Assembly: GCA_025449775.1 (NCBI GenBank)
Contig: JANWIS010000056.1
Coordinates: 1-12,805 of the forward strand
Origin: Ignavibacteriaceae bacterium
GTDB taxonomy: Bacteria > Bacteroidota > Ignavibacteria > Ignavibacteriales > Ignavibacteriaceae
Reading direction: 5' to 3'
Length of the DNA: 12,805 nt
The notes below the pieces were generated by a model that worked only from the letters and a program-made list of their open reading frames with translations, was not told the DNA's origin and made no database searches. Each line of letters starts with the position of its first letter. Within the stretch, counting starts at the first letter, position 1. Both the position numbers and the translations under genes were made by a program. This document shows, piece by piece, positions 7,357-12,805 of this stretch.

Positions 7357-8901
7357 CTATAAAGGAATGTTTCCATGTTTCTTCTTTGGATTGCTATCAA
7401 CTTTTGTGCGAAGAAGATTAAAAGCGCTAATCAGTTTTTGCTTTGTTTCCCGGGGTACAATCACATCATCGATGTATCCTCTTTCGGCTGAGACGAAAGG
7501 ATTGGCAAATTTTTCTATGTACTCCGATAATTTTTTCTCAGTTTCTTTCTCTGGTTCTGCTGCTTTTGTAATTTCTTTTTTGAAAATGATTTCGACAGCT
7601 CCTTTAGGACCCATAACAGCAATCTCAGCAGATGGCCAGGCAAAGTTAAAATCTCCTCGAATGTGTTTCGAGTTCATAACATCATAAGCTCCTCCATATG
7701 CTTTCCTGACAATTACTGTGATTTTCGGAACTGTAGCTTCACTGAATGCAAATAAAAGTTTAGCCCCATGTTTTATGATTCCATTCCATTCCTGCTCGGT
7801 ACCGGGTAAAAATCCCGGAACATCTACGAGCACAAGCATTGGAATATTGAATGCATCACAAAACCTTACAAACCTTGCTGCTTTTACAGAAGCATTTATA
7901 TCTAAAACTCCGGCAAGTACTTGAGGTTGATTAGCAATTACTCCCACAGCCATGCCACCAATTCTGCAAAACCCACAAATAATATTTTCAGCATATTGAG
8001 ATTGAGATTCAAAAAAATCCTGACCATCTGCCAAAAGCCTTATTATCTCTTTCATATCATAAGGCTTATTGGAATTTTGAGGAATGATATCATCAAGTTT
8101 TGGTTCAGGAATTATTTTGCTGTAGTCAAAGGAAATTTCGGGTGATTTGTCCCGATAGTTAAGCGGAATGTAACTCAAAAGTTTTCGTACTTTTAATAAA
8201 GTTTCAACTTCATTATTAAATACAAAATGTGCTACTCCGCTTTTACTTGCATGAGTTTCAGCGCCACCAAGACTTTCAAAATCCACATCTTCGTGAGTTA
8301 CTGTCTTTACAACATTGGGACCAGTTACAAACATATAACTGGTATTTTTCACCATAAAAATAAAATCTGTTATTGCAGGTGAATAAACAGCACCTCCTGC
8401 ACACGGACCGAGGATAACAGAAATATGAGGAATTACTCCTGATGCGAGAGTATTGAGTAGAAAGATATCAGCATATCCACCAAGACTGACAACTCCTTCC
8501 TGAATTCTTGCACCACCAGAATCATTTAACCCGATGACAGGAATCCCGGCTTTCATTGCAAGCTTCATAACCTTCACAATTTTTTCTGCATGAGCACCGG
8601 AAAGTGAACCGCCAAACACAGTAAAATCCTGGCTATAAATTGCAACCGGTCGTCCATCAATCCTGGCAAAACCAGTCACAACACCATCACCGGGATATTG
8701 CTGTTTATCAAGACCAAAATCAGTTGCCCGATGCTTAACGAACATATCTATTTCTTCGAAGCTGTTCTCATCAACCAAGATCTCAATCCTTTCACGGGCA
8801 GAAAGTTTACCTTTGTCGTGCTGACTTTTTATTTTTTCTTCACCACCACCAAGTTTTGCCTTCTCTTTACGTTCTGTAAGTTTTTTTATTTTATCTTTCA
8901 T
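7357..8901 (-). CDS. pccB: Acyl-CoA carboxylase carboxyltransferase (beta) subunit, propionyl-CoA type
   Basis: This 514-residue protein matches the usual length and full domain plan of PccB/MmdA carboxyltransferases, which move CO2 from biotin to an acyl-CoA in the cytoplasm. The two crotonase-like halves show DSGGARIQEG (127-136) with LGPCAGGAVYSP (164-175) in the N-terminal half. VDVPGFLPGTEQE (359-371) and KAYGGAYDVMNSKH (400-413) lie in the C-terminal half. It ends in the family signature HGNIPL. Asp407 in GGAYDVM aligns with the residue I recall as favouring propionyl-CoA over acetyl-CoA in actinobacterial PccB. The ATG at 8899-8901 has AAGGAT just upstream. It lies 48 bases after the hydrolase gene and is probably the last gene of the aroC cluster. 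No biotin carboxylase or biotin carrier gene is in view, so the partners are elsewhere. The alternative is a methylmalonyl-CoA decarboxylase alpha subunit. Confidence 0.92.
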   Translation of the reverse strand: MKDKIKKLTERKEKAKLGGGEEKIKSQHDKGKLSARERIEILVDENSFEEIDMFVKHRATDFGLDKQQYPGDGVVTGFARIDGRPVAIYSQDFTVFGGSLSGAHAEKIVKVMKLAMKAGIPVIGLNDSGGARIQEGVVSLGGYADIFLLNTLASGVIPHISVILGPCAGGAVYSPAITDFIFMVKNTSYMFVTGPNVVKTVTHEDVDFESLGGAETHASKSGVAHFVFNNEVETLLKVRKLLSYIPLNYRDKSPEISFDYSKIIPEPKLDDIIPQNSNKPYDMKEIIRLLADGQDFFESQSQYAENIICGFCRIGGMAVGVIANQPQVLAGVLDINASVKAARFVRFCDAFNIPMLVLVDVPGFLPGTEQEWNGIIKHGAKLLFAFSEATVPKITVIVRKAYGGAYDVMNSKHIRGDFNFAWPSAEIAVMGPKGAVEIIFKKEITKAAEPEKETEKKLSEYIEKFANPFVSAERGYIDDVIVPRETKQKLISAFNLLRTKVDSNPKKKHGNIPL

Positions 8902-8949
8902 CCATATCCTTTTGACTATAGTTTTTTTACTATTAAAATTAATTTCATT

Positions 8950-9591
8950 TCAATTTAAAAACGGATTGAACTTTTTTTCGTGTCCTATTGAACTAACATC
9001 CCCATGTCCAGGATAAATAATAACGTCATCGGGTAAATTTAATAACTTTGTTTCAATTGAATTGATTAATGTTTTATAATCACCTCCCCACAAATCTGTT
9101 CTTCCAATACCTTCTTTAAATAAGACATCACCTGTTATACAAATTCTTTCTGTTTCAAAATAAAGACAGTACTCACCCTTTGTATGTCCTGGAGTGAATA
9201 AAAATTTAATAGGAGAATTTCCGAGAGACAATTTTGTAGTTTCACTTATCAGCTGATCAGGTACTGGTACTTTATCCATAATTATATCAAACATCTGTGC
9301 CTGCTGCTGAGCATTATCGAGAAGAATAATATCTTCTTCAGGAACATAAAATACTGGATTATATTTTTCTTTTAGGAATTTACAGCCAAGAATATGATCA
9401 ATGTGGCAATGTGTATTTATCATATACTTAATATTTAAATCGAGTGTTGAAATAAAACCTATTACAACATCTTGTTCCGATTTGGTTGAAACTCCAGGAT
9501 CTATAATTGCTGCTTCCTTCGATTCATTATCCCAGAGTACGTAAGTGTTTTCCATAAATATATTGAAAGTAAACATCTTCACACTGATCAT
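8950..9591 (-). CDS. Short glyoxalase II-like metallo-beta-lactamase-fold hydrolase (YcbL type)
   Basis: The 213-residue protein has the complete binuclear metal site: THCHIDH (60-66, ligands His61, His63, Asp65, His66), His136 in TPGHT, Asp155 in GDVLF and His196 in PGHGD. The GRTDLWGG segment (163-170) is typical of glyoxalase II-like proteins. It lacks the C-terminal substrate-binding domain of full-length GloB (about 250 residues), as in the YcbL-type group. Family members hydrolyse thioesters such as S-lactoylglutathione, but the substrate cannot be read from sequence. A glutathione substrate is doubtful in this lineage. The ATG at 9589-9591 lies 1 base past the aroC stop, with AGGA inside aroC serving as the ribosome binding site, so co-translation with aroC is likely. 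The opening MISVKMFTFNIFMENTYVL fits the family start well. Confidence 0.9.
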   Translation of the reverse strand: MISVKMFTFNIFMENTYVLWDNESKEAAIIDPGVSTKSEQDVVIGFISTLDLNIKYMINTHCHIDHILGCKFLKEKYNPVFYVPEEDIILLDNAQQQAQMFDIIMDKVPVPDQLISETTKLSLGNSPIKFLFTPGHTKGEYCLYFETERICITGDVLFKEGIGRTDLWGGDYKTLINSIETKLLNLPDDVIIYPGHGDVSSIGHEKKFNPFLN

Positions 9592-9592
9592 T

Positions 9593-10804
9593 TTATTTCC
9601 TAAAATTCTTACGAATCCGGCTTATACTTTTACTGGTATAAGATTTAAAGTTATCCATAGTTTCTTCAATTGAATCACCGCCGAATTTAATTAAAAAATG
9701 TTTAGCTATAACCCAGGCAAGCATACTTTCGGCAATAACTGAACAGGATGGAACAGCAACGAAGTCACTGCGTTCATATCTTGATACTACTTTTTTCATC
9801 GAACTTAAATCAATAGTGTTAAGTGGTTTTGTTAATGTAGATATAGGTTTCATTGCAGCTCGCACAACTATCGGTAACCCTGTAGAAATCCCACCCTCAA
9901 TTCCTCCGGCATGATTTGTCATTCTTGTGAGTTTACCTTTTTCAAAAATTATTTCATCGTGAACATTCGAACCAAATTTTCCGGTACTCTTAAACCCATT
10001 CCCGATTTCAATTCCTTTAACTGCATTTACTGATATCATATGAAATGCAATATCAGCATCAAGCCTTCTGTCGAATTGCATAAAACTCCCTAATCCAACC
10101 GGCATTCCTGTTGCAAAAACTACAAATGTTCCACCGAGTGTGTCACCACTTTTCTTTGCGGATTTAATTTTCTGAATTATTATCTTTTCATGAGCCTTAT
10201 CTAAAACTCTGACTGAACTTTTATCTGCCTTAACAGATGTAACCCATCCTCTTTGACCATGTAATGATTTATCCTCCAATAATTTTTCAAAATGATTTTT
10301 TGGTGAATAAATATTCCCGATACTTTCAACAAAGCTACCGAGAGATATTCCGAATAGTTCAAGAAATTTTCTTGCAATTGTTCCGGCAGCAACTCTTGAA
10401 GCAGTTTCACGGGCACTCGAACGTTCTATGGAATTTCTAATATCATCAAAATTGTATTTTGAAATACCGACAAGATCAGCATGACCGGGGCGAGGTATTG
10501 TTATTTTAATCTGTTCATCAACTGGTTTCTCAATACTCATTAATTCCTGCCAGTTTATCCAATCTTTATTTTCAATCATCAGCGAAATTGGTGAACCGAT
10601 TGTTTTTCCAAATCTTATTCCGCTTAAAATTTGAGCAGAGTCAGATTCTATTTTCATTCTCTTACCTCTGCCATAACCGGCTTGTCTTCTTTTGAGGTGA
10701 AAATTGATGTACTTGTTGCTGATAGGAAAATTTGATGGGAAACCTTCTACGATCGTTACGAGAGCTTTTCCGTGGGATTCACCTGCTGTTAAGAACCTGA
10801 TCAT
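9593..10804 (-). CDS. aroC: Chorismate synthase
   Basis: It catalyses the last shikimate-pathway step, removing phosphate from 5-enolpyruvylshikimate-3-phosphate to form chorismate, using reduced FMN (EC 4.2.3.5). At 403 residues it belongs to the longer form also seen in Gram-positive bacteria and deep-branching lineages. Family signatures run through the whole protein: GESHG (8-12), RRQAGYGRGKRM (39-50), SGIRFGKTIGSPI (61-73), PRPGHADL (104-111), RSSARETASRVAAG (128-141), FDRRLDADIA (244-253), NHAGGIEGGISTG (297-309) and RSDFVAVPSCSVIAE (345-359). The ATG at 10802-10804 starts MIRFLTAGESHG, the expected N-terminus, with only a weak purine-rich ribosome site. It heads a cluster with the hydrolase and carboxylase genes and lies just past the protease terminator. 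No other shikimate gene is in the window. Confidence 0.97.
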   Translation of the reverse strand: MIRFLTAGESHGKALVTIVEGFPSNFPISNKYINFHLKRRQAGYGRGKRMKIESDSAQILSGIRFGKTIGSPISLMIENKDWINWQELMSIEKPVDEQIKITIPRPGHADLVGISKYNFDDIRNSIERSSARETASRVAAGTIARKFLELFGISLGSFVESIGNIYSPKNHFEKLLEDKSLHGQRGWVTSVKADKSSVRVLDKAHEKIIIQKIKSAKKSGDTLGGTFVVFATGMPVGLGSFMQFDRRLDADIAFHMISVNAVKGIEIGNGFKSTGKFGSNVHDEIIFEKGKLTRMTNHAGGIEGGISTGLPIVVRAAMKPISTLTKPLNTIDLSSMKKVVSRYERSDFVAVPSCSVIAESMLAWVIAKHFLIKFGGDSIEETMDNFKSYTSKSISRIRKNFRK

Positions 10805-10828
10805 AAATTTTTCTCTTATTAATTACAG

Positions 10829-10836
10829 CAAATATA
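10829..10836 (-). promoter_or_regulatory. Possible -7 box for the aroC cluster
   Basis: The minus strand reads TATATTTG, a full match to TAnnTTTG, directly abutting the U-tract of the upstream terminator. It would start transcription near 10822, about 18 bases before aroC. No TTG lies 20 bases upstream because that position is inside the terminator hairpin, so support is limited. A promoter is nevertheless expected in the 31 bases between terminator and start codon, unless read-through feeds aroC. Confidence 0.25.
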
Positions 10837-10867
10837 AAAAAAACGTCCCGATTTTTTTTCGGGACGT
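10836..10867 (-). terminator. Strong intrinsic terminator after the HtrA protease gene
   Basis: On the minus strand ACGTCCCGA (10867-10859) pairs perfectly with TCGGGACGT (10851-10843) around a seven-base A-rich loop, followed by eight T residues (10843-10836, the first shared with the stem). It begins 27 bases past the protease stop codon and separates that gene from aroC. Confidence 0.95.
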
Positions 10868-10894
10868 GAAATAATCAGAACAATTAAAATCTTA

Positions 10895-12376
10895 TTAAGG
10901 AATTTCAATTCCAACGAAACGATTATTCCCTTGTTGATCAAGAACCTTCAAAAGAAGTGCAGATCCTTTTTTCTTTTCAATAATATTTTTTAAATCTTCT
11001 ATTTTATTAATATTATCTTTGTCTGCCTCAACAATTACAAGCCCTGCAAATAATCTTTGATCTTCTGCTTTGCTGAATGGTTTTACATCTGTTATCAGAA
11101 CGCCGGAATCTACTTTAAAATCACTCTTATCTTTTTCTGACAGGTTTTTAACAGTGAATCCAAGGTTTTCAAATGAATATGCACCTGAGCCAGATTTATT
11201 ATCACTTCCGGATTTATCTTTATCTGAAATCGGTTCTGTTTTTGCATCTTCATCTCGTGATTTGAGAGTAACTTTTCTTTCCATTGTTTCACCATCTCTG
11301 AACACTTTTAATTTAACTGTTGTTCCGGCTGTAAGCGAAGCGACATAACTCTGAAGCTCGTTCGGTCTGTTCACTTCCCGGCCATCAATTTCAAGAATAA
11401 CATCTCCCGGCCTTAAATCGGATTTTGAAGCAGCACCATCTTCAACAATTCCCTGGATAATAATTCCTTTTGGTTTATCCATTCCCAATGATTTTGCAAT
11501 TGCATTATCAACCTCACCGATATTTATTCCGATATAACCTCTGCTTACTTTTCCATGTGCAATCAAATCAGTTGCAACTGCCTTTGCAAGATTAATCGGA
11601 ATAGCAAATCCATAACCAATGTAAGTTCCACCTCCACCCGATGCGATTGCAGAATTAATTCCTATTACTGAACCTGATAGATCAACCAAAGCTCCACCAC
11701 TATTGCCAGGATTAATTGCAGCATCAGTTTGAATAAAATTTTCTACTCCATAACTATCTCTGATAAGTCCTAATTGACCTCTGCCAATTGCACTGACGAT
11801 TCCAGCAGTAACAGTTGATGCAAGAGAGAGCGGGTTTCCGATTGCCATCACCCATTGACCTACTTTAAGATTATCTGAGTTACCTAAAAAAGCTACTGGA
11901 AGTTTATTCGCCTCAATTTTTACAACAGCAAGATCAGTTAACGGATCTGTTCCAACCACTACCGCATCAAATTGTCTTTTATCTGCCAAGCCAACGGTAA
12001 CTTTTGTGGCATTTTGCACGACGTGATTATTTGTAACTATATATCCATCTTCGGAAATAATTATTCCACTGCCGGATCCTTTTTGTTCTCTTGGTAAATC
12101 TTTAAATGGAAAAAAGAACCATTCGCTTTGTGGATTTTCGCGCTCCGATACTACAGAAATTTGAACTATTGTAGGTGTTACAGTTTCTGCAACTTGTATA
12201 AATGCTTTACTGAATGAGGATGCATCTGCATCAAGCTTAACAGGTGGTTCGGAAGCACCAAGATTCAAATCAGCAAGACTCGGACGAACCAATCCAAATC
12301 CGGAAACCAGAATGGCTCCAAACAAGATTCCGATTAATAAAAGACTTGCTGCTCCAATGATCCCTTTGATTTTCAT
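10895..12376 (-). CDS. htrA: HtrA/Do-like periplasmic serine protease with two PDZ domains
   Basis: This envelope protease/chaperone degrades misfolded periplasmic proteins. The 493 residues start with a hydrophobic segment (about 5-29) that could be an uncleaved anchor or a signal peptide. A trypsin-like domain follows (about 55-265), with the triad His118 (NNHVV), Asp148 (DPLTDLAVVKI) and Ser226 (NPGNSGGAL). PDZ1 spans about 278-370 with YIGINIG (281-287) and LRPGDVILEIDG (321-332). PDZ2 lies at about 403-490. An acidic, Ser/Gly/Lys-rich linker (about 372-400) separates the PDZ domains. The 12-residue stretch between Pro82 and Pro95, rich in Phe, is a short LA-loop-like insertion. The ATG at 12374-12376 has GGAG 7 bases upstream. 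It is monocistronic by its downstream terminator, and recO lies 75 bases upstream. Whether it is DegP-, DegQ- or DegS-like cannot be settled; two PDZ domains argue against DegS. Confidence 0.95.
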   Translation of the reverse strand: MKIKGIIGAASLLLIGILFGAILVSGFGLVRPSLADLNLGASEPPVKLDADASSFSKAFIQVAETVTPTIVQISVVSERENPQSEWFFFPFKDLPREQKGSGSGIIISEDGYIVTNNHVVQNATKVTVGLADKRQFDAVVVGTDPLTDLAVVKIEANKLPVAFLGNSDNLKVGQWVMAIGNPLSLASTVTAGIVSAIGRGQLGLIRDSYGVENFIQTDAAINPGNSGGALVDLSGSVIGINSAIASGGGGTYIGYGFAIPINLAKAVATDLIAHGKVSRGYIGINIGEVDNAIAKSLGMDKPKGIIIQGIVEDGAASKSDLRPGDVILEIDGREVNRPNELQSYVASLTAGTTVKLKVFRDGETMERKVTLKSRDEDAKTEPISDKDKSGSDNKSGSGAYSFENLGFTVKNLSEKDKSDFKVDSGVLITDVKPFSKAEDQRLFAGLVIVEADKDNINKIEDLKNIIEKKKGSALLLKVLDQQGNNRFVGIEIP

Positions 12377-12408
12377 TTTATTACTCCATTAAATTTTTAT
12401 TCGAAATA

Positions 12409-12439
12409 ATTATGCCCGGAATTGTTCCGGGATTGTAAA
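12409..12439 (-). promoter_or_regulatory. Dyad between recO and htrA: promoter with spacer operator, or weak recO terminator
   Basis: CCCGGA (12415-12420) and TCCGGG (12426-12431) form a perfect 6-base inverted repeat around 5 bases. On the minus strand TTTACA (12439-12434) and CATAAT (12414-12409) flank it with a 19-base spacer, so the dyad fills the spacer of a sigma70-like promoter. That geometry resembles MerR-type operators. Alternatively the hairpin may end recO transcription, but the bases after it (CATAATTATTT) are a poor U-tract. The dyad is certain; its role is not. Confidence 0.4.
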
Positions 12440-12451
12440 AAGAGTTTCTAT

Positions 12452-12805
12452 CTACCTCTCATTAAAAAGTCTTAGTGAATTAATTCCAATAAAGCTATTG
12501 ACATGATATTTTAAATGATTTTCCATAAAATTTATTGCTGATTGAAATATCTGATTATTGAAATTGTCTGCCGGTTCATTATTTTTTAGACATTTGAGAT
12601 ACCTCAAAAGTTCCAAATTAATGTCATAAATATCAACCACTGATTTTCTGCATTTGCCGCATATCAAACCTTTGTCAAAGTTATAAAATACAGCTTCATT
12701 AAATTCATCATTTCCGCAGACTGAACAGTAACCAATTTGAATCTCATAACCAATCTCTTTCAGAAAAAAAAAGAAGAATCGGCCAAAAGTTATCTCGGGT
12801 ATTTC
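12452..12805 (-). CDS. recO: DNA repair protein RecO, C-terminal part (5' end outside window)
   Basis: The frame is open to the window edge, giving the last 117 residues. RecO anneals DNA strands and, with RecR and RecF, loads RecA on SSB-coated gaps during recombinational repair. The fragment has FGRFFFFFLKEIGYEIQIG (residues 7-25), then a zinc-finger-like pair CSVC (27-30) and CGKC (49-52) spaced as in zinc-bearing RecO proteins. A helical end with HLKYHVN and INSLRLF (97-103 and 108-114) matches the usual RecO C-terminus. A start from the internal TTG at 12667 is wrong, because coding similarity continues upstream of it to the edge. The TAG stop is at 12452-12454. A run of nine T bases encodes part of the FFFFF stretch. 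Confidence 0.85.
   Translation of the reverse strand, partial: EIPEITFGRFFFFFLKEIGYEIQIGYCSVCGNDEFNEAVFYNFDKGLICGKCRKSVVDIYDINLELLRYLKCLKNNEPADNFNNQIFQSAINFMENHLKYHVNSFIGINSLRLFNER

Noticed and set aside
8905..8932. Short ATAGT/ACTAT inverted repeat with A-rich loop between the hydrolase and carboxylase genes
   Set aside because: A 5-base AT-only stem without a following T-tract is expected by chance here and gives no real terminator or operator signal.
7367..8958. Several 60-110-codon open frames on the plus strand
   Set aside because: They lie opposite the strongly conserved pccB coding sequence and read as low-complexity shadow translations with no ribosome sites.
10201..10416. 71-codon minus-strand frame inside aroC
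   Set aside because: It is an alternative frame within conserved chorismate synthase motifs (RSSARETASR region) and cannot be an independent gene on this evidence.
11070..11348. Overlapping open frames on both strands within htrA
   Set aside because: They overlap the PDZ1-PDZ2 linker coding region in other frames; the Ser/Asp/Lys-rich linker composition makes them open by chance.

Overview
The window is AT-rich bacterial chromosome with every convincing gene on the minus strand, so transcription runs from high to low coordinates. A SusC/BtuB-style TonB-dependent receptor with an N-terminal carboxypeptidase-regulatory-like domain, a Do-like protease, and two candidate promoters of the TTG-N20-TAnnTTTG type used by Bacteroidota all point to a Gram-negative member of the Bacteroidota/Chlorobiota/Ignavibacteriota group. 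Ignavibacteria-like is my best guess, from sequence style only. There are no mobile elements, tRNAs, rRNAs or CRISPR arrays, and no gene-free stretch exceeds about 220 bases.

Layout in transcription order: (1) the 3' end of recO (12452-12805, cut by the window edge); (2) an HtrA/Do serine protease (10895-12376), preceded by a dyad at 12415-12431 and closed by a textbook intrinsic terminator (10836-10867); (3) a tight cluster of chorismate synthase aroC (9593-10804), a short metallo-beta-lactamase-fold hydrolase starting 2 bases past the aroC stop (8950-9591), and a propionyl-CoA-type carboxylase beta subunit (7357-8901); (4) a lipoprotein lytic transglycosylase with eight LysM repeats (4258-7245) and its own candidate promoter; (5) a thiamine salvage operon (1-4193).

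The thiamine operon is the most informative part. A TPP riboswitch (4103-4193) followed by an intrinsic terminator (4057-4082) precedes an outer-membrane TonB-dependent receptor (1538-4042), thiamine pyrophosphokinase (780-1433) and, overlapping the kinase by 14 bases, a sodium:solute symporter (1-793, C-terminus outside the window). Together they form a complete inferred route: outer-membrane uptake, inner-membrane uptake, and conversion of thiamine to TPP, which then shuts the operon off through the riboswitch. The SSS-family symporter sits where Bacteroides-type operons carry PnuT, which makes it a candidate thiamine transporter. Between the receptor and the kinase lie two oppositely oriented stem-loops (1462-1527) that share a loop but have different, compensated stems. 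This looks like a dispersed REP-like repeat.

The other genes are housekeeping: DNA repair (recO), envelope protein quality control (htrA), aromatic biosynthesis (aroC), propionyl-CoA metabolism (pccB) and peptidoglycan remodelling (LysM transglycosylase). I see no wholly new system. The points most worth testing are the symporter's substrate, the riboswitch attenuator built on a duplicated heptamer, and the covarying repeat pair.
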